Below are positions 42,383 through 51,194 of a DNA stretch of 64,000 nt, one piece after another (positions within the stretch are counted from its first letter, which is position 1; every line of letters starts with the position of its first letter). Source of the DNA: Halochromatium glycolicum (GTDB taxonomy: Bacteria > Pseudomonadota > Gammaproteobacteria > Chromatiales > Chromatiaceae); assembly GCF_016584085.1 (NCBI RefSeq), contig NZ_NRSJ01000011.1, positions 62,001-126,000 of the forward strand, written 5' to 3'. The notes beneath the pieces are model-generated. The model searched no databases and was not told where the DNA came from. It saw only the letters and a program-made list of their open reading frames with translations. The translations under genes were made by a program, and so were the position numbers.

Positions 42383-44989
42383 ATGGCACGCAAGCGAAAG
42401 AAACAATCGAGTCACGGCGGCTCCAAGGCCGCTGCGGCCGCTAAACAGCGCCCCGAGGTCCGCGAGCGGGAGGCGCTGCAGGCGCTCGAGAGCGGTCACT
42501 GGCGCGATGCGATCCAGGCGCTGAAGGCGCTGTTGAAGGACGACCCCGAGAGCGAGCGCACACCGGCCCGTCGGCGCGCGCTGGCCGACGCCTATGCCGG
42601 CCGCGCGCGCGACCTGACCGCCAAAGGGATGCTCAAGGAAGCGGCGGTGATCTGGGAGAACCGGGCCGCGCTCGGCGCCGATATCCCGCCGTCGCTCGAT
42701 CACGGCATCCTGCGACTGCGCCTCGGTGATCCGCAGCCGCTGATCGCAGCCTGGGCTCACCCTGATGCGCTGAACCGCGAGGAGCGCCAGCGCGTCGGCG
42801 AGCAGCTCGCGGCAGCCGTGCTGTCGGAGCGGCTCGTCGGCGGTGATACCGCGCTGCTCGAGCAGCTCGCCGAGGATGATCCCATCCGCCGCCATGCCGA
42901 GCCGGCGCAGATGGCGCTCACCGCCTATTGCAACGCGGATCAGAACGGTATGGAAGCGGCGCTCGCCGAGCTGCCGTTCCGCTCGCCGTATCGGGCATTG
43001 GCAATCCTGCTCAAGGCGCTCGTGCGCGCGGAAACCGAGCCCGACGCCGCTCGGGAGATGCTCGCGCGTATCGATGACGCCTCGGCCTTCGCGCCGCTGC
43101 GGCGCGCGGCCGAGCTTGCGCTCCTGCCCGATGCCGAGCTCCTGGCCGAGCTGGATCGGGCCGGACCGCGACAAGCCGAGCTCGTCGCGGCATTGCGCGG
43201 TTGGTCCAACGCACAGCTGGAGCTGGCGCGGGCGCTGGCATCGTTCCAGCGCGACAGCGGCCGGCAGCAGAAGACATTGCAGCCGCTGCTGAAACGCTAT
43301 CGGGATCTGCTCGGCCATGACTGGGCGCAGCAGGCCTCGCTGCGGTTGATGCCACGGCGGACCGGGCTGCTCGATCCGCATCCGCCGGGCTGGAACGCGC
43401 TGAGCGGGCACGAGCGCGCTCTGATCAAGGCTTGGGGCACCGAGCCCGAGGGCGATCCTTGGGATGTGCTCGACGCTTGGGAGATGGTCGCACAGGGGCT
43501 GATCGCCGAGCAGCGCGGCCGCCGAGATGCACCGTATTCGCTCGAGATCGCGATGGTGCTGCGGCGCGGGGAAAGGCGCTTCAAGCTGCTCGAGACCGAG
43601 CACCCCGAGGATGATCTGGATTCCCCCGAGACCATCGCCGCTGAGCAGCTCGAGCGCAGCCTGCAATGGGACCCGGACCACCGCGAGACCTATCTGCGGC
43701 TGATCACCTGGTACCGGCGCGCGAACCGACTCAAGGACGCCCGCCGCGTCCTCGGCCAGGCCCAGGAGCGCTGGCCGCAGGATATGGCCTTGCTGGAAGC
43801 GGCGATGGAGACGGCGCTGGCGAGCAACGCCTTCAAGAAGGCGGCCGGCATCGCCCGGCGCATGCTGGCGATCGACCCGATCAACAGCAGTGCGCGCCGG
43901 CGTCTGGTCGAGGCCCATATCGAGCACGCTGCCAAGCAGATCCCGAAGCGGCGTGGCGACCTGGCGCGCAAGGAGCTCGCCGAGGCCCGGAACTGGACCG
44001 GGCGGGGTAGCGGTCTGGAGCCGGTGCGCGCGCAGCTCGATCTGCTCGAAGGCCTCGTGGTGCTGGCGCTGGAGGACGCCGACCAAGGCAAGGCGATGTT
44101 GAACGAATGCCTCACTCAGCGCGGCAGCGGCGTCGTGGCGCAGGTGGAGCTGATGCTCGCCGTCGATCGGCTCACGCTCAAGCAGGACGACATCGCGAAG
44201 CGGCTCGGGCTCAAGCGGATCAAGGTGGGCGCTCCCGAAGACCTGCGCGCGATCATCGGTCAGCTGCGCAGCCATGCCGACCAGGTCGGCCATTTCCGGC
44301 GCAGCCTGCTGGAACGGCTGGCGGCGGCGCTCAAGGGCGCGCCCTGGAAGCGGCTCGAGCGCAACGAGCTCGAGCACGCCTGCGAGACCTTGCGTGCGTT
44401 CCGGCTGAACGCGGCGCGGCGCGAGGCCGCGCGGGCCGGGCTCAATCGCTGGCCGCGTACGCCGATGCTCGAATACCATGATTTCGATAGCCGCTACAGC
44501 GATGGCGGCTTCCCGAGTATGTCGGAGCTGGACAAGATGGAAGGCGCCTTGGCGCGGGCACGAGAGGCCGGCGAGATGCGCGCGGCCGAGCGGCTGCGCG
44601 AGCTGCTGCAGCAGTTCATGCCCTTTGGACGGATGCCAGGCCCGCCGGGCTTCGATGATGATCCTTGGGATGATCCATTCCCTCCGGACCCGAAGGACGA
44701 TGGTCAGGACCTCGGGGAGGGCATTGCGTTGCTCTTGCAGGTGCTCGAGCAGATGCCGTTGAAGCAGGCGCTTGAGGTCACCGGAATGCCCAAGGATATG
44801 CGTCGGCAGGTCATGAGGATCGCGCGCGAGCAGGGTGACGAGGCTGCGGTCGAGATGCTCAAGGCGATGATCTACAGCGCCGCCGAAGCGGCCGGCGAGC
44901 TGCCGAAGCCGCAGGGAGGTGGTGGCCGTAGCAAGGCGCGTTCGGCCGATGATCCCGATGGCCCGCCGAAACAGTTCGATCTATTCTGA
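42383..44989 (+). CDS. 868-residue helical-repeat protein of a variant Hsp70 operon
   Basis: The protein starts with a basic, Ala/Lys-rich tail (MARKRKKQSSHGGSKAAAAA). Long helical-repeat regions of TPR character follow (REALQALESGHWRDAIQALK, LQWDPDHRETYLRLITWYRR, LKDARRVLGQAQERWPQDMA, KKAAGIARRMLAIDPINSSA). An acidic/Pro-rich linker (GPPGFDDDPWDDPFPPDPKD) and a basic helical C-terminus complete it. There is no signal peptide or membrane helix. I recognise no family. Its stop overlaps the start of the J-like gene by 1 nt, so it is made together with the Hsp70, GrpE-like and J-like proteins. A scaffold or client-recognition role is an inference. Its 5' part is duplicated at 40497-41100. Confidence 0.8.
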   Translation: MARKRKKQSSHGGSKAAAAAKQRPEVREREALQALESGHWRDAIQALKALLKDDPESERTPARRRALADAYAGRARDLTAKGMLKEAAVIWENRAALGADIPPSLDHGILRLRLGDPQPLIAAWAHPDALNREERQRVGEQLAAAVLSERLVGGDTALLEQLAEDDPIRRHAEPAQMALTAYCNADQNGMEAALAELPFRSPYRALAILLKALVRAETEPDAAREMLARIDDASAFAPLRRAAELALLPDAELLAELDRAGPRQAELVAALRGWSNAQLELARALASFQRDSGRQQKTLQPLLKRYRDLLGHDWAQQASLRLMPRRTGLLDPHPPGWNALSGHERALIKAWGTEPEGDPWDVLDAWEMVAQGLIAEQRGRRDAPYSLEIAMVLRRGERRFKLLETEHPEDDLDSPETIAAEQLERSLQWDPDHRETYLRLITWYRRANRLKDARRVLGQAQERWPQDMALLEAAMETALASNAFKKAAGIARRMLAIDPINSSARRRLVEAHIEHAAKQIPKRRGDLARKELAEARNWTGRGSGLEPVRAQLDLLEGLVVLALEDADQGKAMLNECLTQRGSGVVAQVELMLAVDRLTLKQDDIAKRLGLKRIKVGAPEDLRAIIGQLRSHADQVGHFRRSLLERLAAALKGAPWKRLERNELEHACETLRAFRLNAARREAARAGLNRWPRTPMLEYHDFDSRYSDGGFPSMSELDKMEGALARAREAGEMRAAERLRELLQQFMPFGRMPGPPGFDDDPWDDPFPPDPKDDGQDLGEGIALLLQVLEQMPLKQALEVTGMPKDMRRQVMRIAREQGDEAAVEMLKAMIYSAAEAAGELPKPQGGGGRSKARSADDPDGPPKQFDLF

Positions 44990-45300
44990 TGTCCGATCCC
45001 TTTCTGACCCTCGGCATCGATCCCGATGCCGACGATCATGTCGTCGAGTCTGCTTATCGCGCCGCGATCAAGCGCTGTCCGCCCGATCGCGATCCGGCCG
45101 GTTTCCAGGCCGTGCGTGCGGCCTATGAGCGGGTGCGCACGCAACGCGACCGGATCGCCTATGCGCTGTTCGAGACCGAGCCGCCTGAGCCGATCGATAT
45201 CCTGCGCCGCGCCGAGGCGCAGGGCCGCAGGGAGGACGAGGCAAGGCCGCGGCGCCCCGACCCGGCGCTGTTCGCGGCGCTGCTGCGCGGAGAGGACTGA
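44989..45300 (+). CDS. J-domain-like protein lacking HPD
   Basis: The 103-residue protein starts SDPFLTLGIDPDADDHVVES and YRAAIKRCPPDRDPAGFQAV, then RAAYERVRTQRDRIAYALFE. This follows the J-domain plan of helix I, helix II, loop, helix III. The invariant His-Pro-Asp loop that triggers Hsp70 ATPase is replaced by PPD within CPPDRDP, so normal stimulation would be impaired or reworked. A charged tail (DILRRAEAQGRREDEARPRR) follows. It overlaps the upstream gene by 1 nt and the GrpE-like gene by 1 nt (TGATG at 45298-45302). Confidence 0.75.
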   Translation: MSDPFLTLGIDPDADDHVVESAYRAAIKRCPPDRDPAGFQAVRAAYERVRTQRDRIAYALFETEPPEPIDILRRAEAQGRREDEARPRRPDPALFAALLRGED

Positions 45301-46007
45301 TGGAGCCTGCAGTGACGGAGACCGCGAAGGAGGATCTGCTCGCGCGCCTGCGCGACTATCTGGATCGGGCCGATGACCCCTCCTCCGCGCCCGCGGCCGA
45401 CGAGGCCGCGGCGCCCGATCTGTTCAGCCTGCTCAGCGAGCTTGCCGCGCTGAAGAACGAGGTCAAGCTCGAGGCGCGCCAGGTCAAGACCGCCCTCGAC
45501 GAGTTCCGCAATGTCTTCGAGGCGTTGGAGACCGCCAACAGCCGCGCCGAGCAGGAGCAGCAGCGCCGCCGCGAGCAGGAGCAGGCCAACCGGGCGCGCG
45601 AGCGCAAGGATCTGCTGCTGGAGCTGCTGGACCTGCGCGACCGGCTGCAGGCCGGGCATGAGGCCGCGGCGGGCTATCGTCCGCGCGGTCTGTTCGGTCG
45701 GCGCCAGGCACGTGCCTTTGCCGCGTCGATGGCCGAGGGGCTGGCGATGAACCTGCGCCGGCTCGACGAAACCCTGGCGCGGCGCGGTGTGCAGCCGTTG
45801 CCGGCGCTTGGGCGGTTGTTCGATCCGCACCGGATGCACGCCGCCGAGCTCGCCTCCGATCCGGAGCGTCGGGTCGGTGAGGTCCTCGCTGAGCAGCGCG
45901 CCGGCTTCCTGCTCGACGGTGAGCTGCTGCGCTCAGCCGAGGTGGTCGTCAATCGGCCCGATCGGCCTGATCTCACCCCGCCGTCTTCGACCAAGGATTC
46001 ATCATGA
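45300..46007 (+). CDS. GrpE-like nucleotide exchange factor
   Basis: The 235-residue protein has an acidic N-terminus and a long coiled coil (LKNEVKLEARQVKTALDEFR to REQEQANRARERKDLLLELL). A GrpE-like globular end follows (MNLRRLDETLARRGVQPLPA, LGRLFDPHRMHAAEL, then LAEQRAGFLLDGELLRSAEV and VVNR). GrpE dimers release ADP from Hsp70. It differs from housekeeping GrpE in a longer N-terminal region. The stop overlaps the Hsp70 start (ATGA at 46004-46007), fixing its partner. Confidence 0.8.
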   Translation: MEPAVTETAKEDLLARLRDYLDRADDPSSAPAADEAAAPDLFSLLSELAALKNEVKLEARQVKTALDEFRNVFEALETANSRAEQEQQRRREQEQANRARERKDLLLELLDLRDRLQAGHEAAAGYRPRGLFGRRQARAFAASMAEGLAMNLRRLDETLARRGVQPLPALGRLFDPHRMHAAELASDPERRVGEVLAEQRAGFLLDGELLRSAEVVVNRPDRPDLTPPSSTKDSS

Positions 46008-47755
46008 GCGACATCATCATCGGCATCGATCTCGGGACCACCAACTCGGAAGTCGCCCTCATCCGCGACGGCCAGCCGCAGGTCCTCGAGGTCGATGGTG
46101 CCCGCATCCTGCCCTCGATCGTCGGCCTCGCCGACGACGGCAACCTGCTCGTCGGCCAGGCCGCCCGCAACCAATACGCGCTCTATCCGGAGCGCACCAT
46201 CCGCTCGGTTAAGCGGCGGATGGGCGAAGACGTGCAGCTGCCGATGGGCGAGCAGTCCTACAGCCCGCAGGAGGTCTCGGCGCTGATCCTGAAGCGGCTC
46301 AAGCGCGCCGCCGAGGAGCACCTGGGCGCGAGCGTCGGTAAGGCCGTGATCACGGTGCCGGCCTACTTCTCCGACGCGCAGCGCCAGGCGACGCGCGATG
46401 CCGGCGAGCTGGCCGGGCTCGAGGTGGTGCGCATTATCAATGAGCCGACCGCCGCGGCGCTGGCCTACGAGGTCGATGCCACTCAGCCGCGCACCATCCT
46501 GGTCTACGATCTGGGCGGCGGCACCTTCGACTGCTCGGTGGTTCGCGCCGGCGGAGAGGTCACCGAGGTCCTAGCCAGCCACGGCAACAACCACCTCGGC
46601 GGTGACGACTTCGACGCCAAGCTGATCGAGCATGTCCGCGAGTACCTGCAGCGCGAGCACGACTGCGATCCGAGTGCCGACCGCGCTGCGATGGCTCGCA
46701 TCAACCGCGCCTGCGAGGCGGCGAAGATCGCGCTCAGCGATGCCCCTTATGCGCGCATCGACGAGGAATATCTGCTCCCGGATCGCGATCCGCCGGTGAA
46801 CCTCTCACTCGAGGTCAGTCGCGAGGACTACGAGGCGCTGATCGATGGCTACATCGACGAGACCCTGGAGGCGGTGCATACGGCACTGAAGGGGGCCGAG
46901 CTGACCGTCGCCGATATCGACGAGGTCGTGCTGGTCGGCGGCGCCACCCGCACGCCGCTGATCCAGCAGCGGCTCGAGGAGACCCTCGGGCAGCAGCCGC
47001 GTGCCGAGATCGATCCGGACCTGTGCGTCGCCGCCGGCGCCGCAATCCAGGCCGGGGTGACCGCCGGCGAGACCACCCGCGGCGTGCTGGTCGATGTCAC
47101 GCCTTACACCTTCGGCACCAGTGCCGTCGGCGAGATGGGTGGGGTGCCCTATCCGCACCGCTTTGTGCCGCTGATCCGTAAGAACAGCCCGATCCCGACC
47201 GTAAAGAGCGAGAGCTTCTACACGATGGTCGACGGGCAGCAGGCGGTCGACGTACGCATCTATCAGGGCGAGGACCGCGATGCGCTAAATAACACCGAGA
47301 TCGGCTCGTTCAAGGTCGAAGGGCTCAGCGATGTGCCGTCCGGCAACGTCATCCTGATGCGCTTCGAGCTGGACCTGGATGGCATCCTCAAGGTCACCGC
47401 GACTGAGAAGCGTACTGGCCTCGAAAAGCACATCGCGATCGACAACGCGACCGCGCGCTTCGAATCCGAGCAACTCGATGCGGCCCGTCAGCGGCTGTCG
47501 GCCTTGATCGACGGCGATGCCGAGGAGGTCGATGAGGCGGCCGATGCCGCGACCGGTGACCGCCGTGAGGTGGTGCAGGCGCGCGCCCTGCTCGAGAAGG
47601 GCGAGCGGCTGTTCGAGACCGCGAGCGCCGAGGACAAGGAGGACCTGATCGATCTGATCGAGTCGGTCCGCGATGCCCTCGCGGCGGACGACATGGCCGG
47701 GCTCGAGCGCTCGGTGGCAGCGCTATCGGACCTGATCTATTACCTGGAGACCTGA
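46004..47755 (+). CDS. short Hsp70-family chaperone (HscC/DnaK-like)
   Basis: The 583-residue Hsp70 has an intact ATPase domain: IIGIDLGTTNSEVALIRDGQ, the phosphate-binding VYDLGGGTFDCSVVRAG, the adenosine motif VVLVGGATRTPLIQQRLEET and NEPTAAALAY. A substrate-binding beta domain follows (VDVTPYTFGTSAVGEMG, VRIYQGEDRDALNNTEIGSF) and a short helical lid. It is about 50 residues shorter than DnaK, has no C-terminal EEVD-like tail (it ends LSDLIYYLET), and carries a reworked nucleotide-domain edge. It is the last of four overlapping genes. It likely serves particular clients with the co-encoded J-like and GrpE-like proteins. Confidence 0.93.
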   Translation: MSDIIIGIDLGTTNSEVALIRDGQPQVLEVDGARILPSIVGLADDGNLLVGQAARNQYALYPERTIRSVKRRMGEDVQLPMGEQSYSPQEVSALILKRLKRAAEEHLGASVGKAVITVPAYFSDAQRQATRDAGELAGLEVVRIINEPTAAALAYEVDATQPRTILVYDLGGGTFDCSVVRAGGEVTEVLASHGNNHLGGDDFDAKLIEHVREYLQREHDCDPSADRAAMARINRACEAAKIALSDAPYARIDEEYLLPDRDPPVNLSLEVSREDYEALIDGYIDETLEAVHTALKGAELTVADIDEVVLVGGATRTPLIQQRLEETLGQQPRAEIDPDLCVAAGAAIQAGVTAGETTRGVLVDVTPYTFGTSAVGEMGGVPYPHRFVPLIRKNSPIPTVKSESFYTMVDGQQAVDVRIYQGEDRDALNNTEIGSFKVEGLSDVPSGNVILMRFELDLDGILKVTATEKRTGLEKHIAIDNATARFESEQLDAARQRLSALIDGDAEEVDEAADAATGDRREVVQARALLEKGERLFETASAEDKEDLIDLIESVRDALAADDMAGLERSVAALSDLIYYLET

Positions 47756-48134
47756 GCTGCGGCGACCGGAGTTCGGCCATTGGGAACCCGCAACCAGAGC
47801 CTAAGGCGATTTCTGTCAAAGCTCATACCGCCTTGCTGGTCTTTTCGCTCGCCTTCTTCGTCGCGCTGCCGGTCACATAGCCCGGCTATGCTCCCGGCGA
47901 CGCTCCTCGAAGGCAAACGACAATCCTGCGCAATTCGGTACGAGCTTTTCCGGCAATCGCCTAAAGACCTCAATCGAGCGAGGCTGCGCCTCGGAACGAC
48001 GAGCGATGGTTTTGCTGCAACGCACACACAATCTGAGCCTTTTGCAGGCATCTGGCGCCCTCAAGCAGGCTCGAGAACGAGCACTTCTTCGGGAGTCGTC
48101 CGCCTGCTCGGCTCGTTACGAGTCTTGAGTCGCA
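47756..48134. other. intergenic region holding a dispersed repeat
   Basis: The stretch contains copy 2 of the 159-bp element at 47804-47962. Nothing else is evident. The repeat begins 48 nt after the Hsp70 stop and could act in 3' end formation. Confidence 0.5.
47804..47962 (-). repeat. 159-bp dispersed repeat with inverted termini, copy 2
   Basis: This is the inverted partner of 12923-13081, with identical length and the same AGGCGATT/AATCGCCT ends. It is flanked by unrelated sequence, which supports movement as a unit. Confidence 0.75.
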
Positions 48135-48554
48135 ATGGAGCGTTGCCCCAATTGCCGCGCCCGTAGCGATGGCAGCGAGAGCTGCCGCCGCTGCGGCATG
48201 GATCACAGTCGACTGCTGGCCGCCGAGCGCGCTGCCGATGCCTGTCTGCGCCGCGCTGTCGCCGCCCTCGCGGTAAACGACACGGCCACGGCCGAGCAGG
48301 CGTTGCATTGTGCCCTGTCCTTGCAGCACGATCCGCTGGCCAAGGCGTTGCTTGGGCTGATTCAAGCTCACCGAGAGCCCTCGCCGTTTGAGCCTCCGAT
48401 CGCTGAGCCCCCGATCGCTGGGCCTCCGATCGCTGACCCAAATGCATCGACGGCTGAACCAAGCGTGCAGGCGCACGCTTGCCCGCCACCGCGTGGTGGT
48501 TGGAAAGGTCTGCTCACTGACCTCAGGTCGCGGTTGCATCGTCACCGTCAATGA
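48135..48554 (+). CDS. small zinc-ribbon protein
   Basis: The 139-residue protein starts MERCPNCRARSDGSESCRRC, giving a Cx2C...Cx2C zinc ribbon. A helical stretch follows (LRRAVAALAVNDTATAEQAL) with a TPR-like look. A low-complexity tail repeats PPIA-type units (EPPIAEPPIAGPPIAD) and ends in basic sequence. No family is recognised. It lies downstream of the Hsp70 operon but 379 nt away, so a link is only suggestive. Confidence 0.55.
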   Translation: MERCPNCRARSDGSESCRRCGMDHSRLLAAERAADACLRRAVAALAVNDTATAEQALHCALSLQHDPLAKALLGLIQAHREPSPFEPPIAEPPIAGPPIADPNASTAEPSVQAHACPPPRGGWKGLLTDLRSRLHRHRQ

Positions 48555-48594
48555 CGCGGGATTCATCGTCCGGGGTGGCACCGTGCCATGGGCG

Positions 48595-48708
48595 TTAGAA
48601 CCGCAACTCGGCTCGCAGCATACCGCGATTGGAAGCCGAGGAGACCGACCCCTCGTTCAAACCGTTGAGCGGCGAGACATCCTCCGGCGAACCGAGCGAG
48701 TCAATCAC
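48595..48708 (-). pseudogene. possible outer-membrane protein C-terminal remnant
   Basis: On the minus strand the codons just beyond the FmdB stop read GLNEGSVSSASNRGMLRAEL and end RF-stop at 48595. A final LRAELRF with terminal Phe is typical of outer-membrane beta-barrels. There is no start or upstream barrel. Only about 36 codons are visible, so this is a weak call. Confidence 0.3.
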
Positions 48709-49234
48709 GCTTCAACGGATACCAGTCGTCGACGCGCCGCGGCGGTAACAGGTCGCGGCGGAGGTCCTTGAGGCTCGGCAGCTTTCCGCCGCCGCCCTTG
48801 GCGCTCAGAGCGAAGGGGTCCTCGTTCTCGAGCACGTCGCCCATCTCCGCCTCAATGGCGTCCGGGTCCTCGCCGGCCTCCATTCGGCGCATCGCCTCGG
48901 CCATGCCGTCGCCCATCTTCAGGCCGGTCGCGTCGAACAGCCGGCGCATCATCTGCGCCGCCTGCTTCGGGTCATCCTCATCAATGCCCTCGAGTTCGCC
49001 CTCCATCGACGCTAGCGCGCGCATCATCTTCTCCTCGTCCATCCCGGCCGGCAGGCCCTCCTCGTCCGACTCCTCGTCGCCGCGGCCCTTCGAGATCGCG
49101 AATGGCGACGCCTGACGCTCGAGCGGCGAGCGCCCGCAGTCGGGGCAGGCCGGGATCGTCTCGGTGTCGACCTTGCGCGAGAAGAAGTTGTAGATCGCGT
49201 GACAATCGGGGCAATAGAACTCGTAGACAGGCAT
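48701..49234 (-). CDS. FmdB-family zinc-ribbon protein
   Basis: The 177-residue protein starts MPVYEFYCPDCHAIYNFFSR, then CPDCGRSPLERQASPFAISK, a typical FmdB-type N-terminal zinc ribbon with two CxxC pairs. A long acidic helical tail (DPKQAAQMMRRLFDATGLKM, GDVLENEDPF) follows, longer than the bare regulatory ribbon. Its function is unknown; FmdB-like proteins are often small regulators. ATG 49234 is the only plausible start. Confidence 0.8.
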   Translation of the reverse strand: MPVYEFYCPDCHAIYNFFSRKVDTETIPACPDCGRSPLERQASPFAISKGRGDEESDEEGLPAGMDEEKMMRALASMEGELEGIDEDDPKQAAQMMRRLFDATGLKMGDGMAEAMRRMEAGEDPDAIEAEMGDVLENEDPFALSAKGGGGKLPSLKDLRRDLLPPRRVDDWYPLKRD

Positions 49235-49350
49235 GGCTGAATCCAGTGCAGCGCAGGCGGGTCCTGCGGTCTCAGTGGCTCATTTAGAGTGAAATCCAGA
49301 ATCGGCAGTTGACCGCTTCCGAGAAGAATAACCTTATAGGGCCTCTTAGA

Positions 49351-50088
49351 TCATGGCGCCGGAAGCACGTCCACTTTGACTTCCCAGAGTCGATTGTCGT
49401 GCAACTGGGAACCATAGACTCGATTGGTGCCGCGAGCGCTGCGCCTCTGGTGCTCCTCCCCGAGCTCCACCCATTCCCCCGATCGCACGCGGCGCATCGT
49501 CGTCAGATCCGCGGTCTCGTAATCGCCTCGTCCCCGAAGCGGCCCGTCTTGGACCGCGGTGATCCGCAGTTCCACCTGATCGTCGTTGATCACCGAGGGC
49601 TGGATCAGGAAGCCGCTGGTCATCTCGATCTCCTCGAGCAAGACAGCGGGGCGCCAGCCGCTGCGCTCGGCGATCGGCACTCGGGCGATCCGGCCTGAGG
49701 TGATCTGCGCGACCCGTCCGTCCAGGACCGTCAGACTGCGCGTCGAGTCCCGGCCGGTGCTGTAGACCCCCGCGGAATAGCGATCGCGCCCATTGGGTTT
49801 GGCCGTGCTGCGATGGCGAAGCGAGAGCGTCACCTGCCGGGGCGGTCGGTCGATTTGTCGGAGCAGGGTCTCGATCTCGGAAAGCCGCTCGGACTGAGCT
49901 CTGACGACGAGGGTCTGGCCCGTCGCTGAGAGCTGGATCTCACCCCCGTACAGGTCTTGCAGCTGCGGAACGACCGCGTCCGCACGCTGGTGCTCCAACT
50001 CGAAGACACGGTTCTCCAGGGCACTGGCGGCCAGACCGGCGCACAGGCATAAGACGAGTCCGGCAAGCAGGCGAAGTGGCTTCGGCAT
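49351..50088 (-). CDS. secretin N-domain-like exported protein
   Basis: The 245-residue protein has a signal peptide (LRLLAGLVLCLCAGLAASA). A secretin N1/NolW-type fold follows (ENRVFELEHQRADAVVPQLQ, LYGGEIQLSATGQTLVVRAQ, RLSEIETLLRQIDRPPRQV). A beta-rich domain completes it (MTSGFLIQPSVINDDQVELR, GEWVELGEEHQRRSARGTN). It lacks a secretin pore domain, so it is probably a periplasmic accessory rather than a channel. No type II secretion or pilus genes adjoin it. Confidence 0.75.
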   Translation of the reverse strand: MPKPLRLLAGLVLCLCAGLAASALENRVFELEHQRADAVVPQLQDLYGGEIQLSATGQTLVVRAQSERLSEIETLLRQIDRPPRQVTLSLRHRSTAKPNGRDRYSAGVYSTGRDSTRSLTVLDGRVAQITSGRIARVPIAERSGWRPAVLLEEIEMTSGFLIQPSVINDDQVELRITAVQDGPLRGRGDYETADLTTMRRVRSGEWVELGEEHQRRSARGTNRVYGSQLHDNRLWEVKVDVLPAP

Positions 50089-50403
50089 CGATACCGCCCG
50101 GTTCGATTCAGGTTACGACCCCAAGATCGAGCAGGGTATCGCATTGGCGTGCGGTAGCGCGATGCCGCTGCGCTGACTCAGCGGGAACGTCGATCAGGCG
50201 GCGTACCGCCGGTCTCGGCTCCATAAGCCGGACGCCGCTTCAACGGATCGGCAAGGTCGATCCTGGCGCGTTATCGGCTTCGCGCTCGGCAACCGTGCCT
50301 TCCGGCGGCGAGCCGAAATTCGTCAATTCGCCTGACGCGGGATGGCACCGTCCCCATTCTTATGCCGCAAAAGGTAACTCCCGCCACTGAACTGAGCTGA
50401 CCG
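50089..50403. other. 315-bp divergent intergenic region
   Basis: No gene, clear promoter or repeat was found between the secretin-like gene and the nucleotidase gene. Confidence 0.4.
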
Positions 50404-51072
50404 ATGCTGGACTGGAACGCGATCGACACCGTCTTTCTCGATATGGACGGCACCCTGCTGGACCTGCGCTTCGACAACCATTTTTGGCTCGAGCATGTTC
50501 CGCTGCGTTATGCGGAGTCCCGCGGGATCTCGCTGGCGGCGGCGAAGGAGAGGCTCTACGCCCGCTATCGGGAGCTGCTGGGCTCGCTGCAGTGGTACTG
50601 CGTCGATCACTGGACGCAGGAGCTCGAGCTCGACATCGCGCTGCTCAAGGCCGAGGTCGAGCACCTGATCGCGGTCCATCCGCATGTACTGGCGTTCCTC
50701 GAGGCACTGGCCGCTGCCGGCAAGCGGCGCGTGCTGGTGACCAATGCCCATCAGAAGTCGATCGAGCTCAAGATGAGCAAGACGCGCCTCGACGGGCATC
50801 TGGAGCACATCGTCTGTTCCCACGACCTGCGGGCGGCGAAGGAGTCGCCGGAGTTCTGGCCGCGGGTGCAGCAGGTCGAGCCTTTTGATCCGCAGCGCAC
50901 GCTGTTCGTCGACGACAGTCTGCCGGTGCTGCGGGCCGCCCGCGAATACGGCTTCCACTGGCTGCTCGCGATCCTGTCACCGGACTCGGCGCAGCCCGTG
51001 CGAACCTGCGACGAGTTCGATGCGGTCCCAGACTTCTCCGCGCTTCTGCCTGGATTGCCAGAAGCCGTCTAG
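50404..51072 (+). CDS. yrfG: HAD nucleotidase, YrfG (GMP/IMP 5'-nucleotidase)-like
   Basis: The 222-residue protein has HAD motif I, VFLDMDGTLLDLRFDNHFWL, and motif II, RRVLVTNAHQKSIELKM. A lysine of motif III lies in RAAKESPEF, and motif IV is LFVDDSLPVLRAAREYG. The DNHFW block and overall length match YrfG, which dephosphorylates GMP and IMP. It is monocistronic as far as can be seen. Confidence 0.85.
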   Translation: MLDWNAIDTVFLDMDGTLLDLRFDNHFWLEHVPLRYAESRGISLAAAKERLYARYRELLGSLQWYCVDHWTQELELDIALLKAEVEHLIAVHPHVLAFLEALAAAGKRRVLVTNAHQKSIELKMSKTRLDGHLEHIVCSHDLRAAKESPEFWPRVQQVEPFDPQRTLFVDDSLPVLRAAREYGFHWLLAILSPDSAQPVRTCDEFDAVPDFSALLPGLPEAV

Positions 51073-51194
51073 TCAGGGGTTACGCTGTCGCATCCCTTAG
51101 CAGGCACCGCGGCAAAGCCGTCGCAAGTGGGCCAAGACCTGAGGTGACCTTGACGCAGTCGCGGCGCCCACTGACAGCGGCGGTCGGGCTCGTT

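Noticed and set aside
42263..44479. 738-codon open frame on the minus strand opposite the 868-residue gene
   Set aside because: It is a shadow: the plus-strand frame overlaps its neighbours in operon fashion and its N-terminal part is conserved in a duplicated copy, while the antisense frame has no motif.
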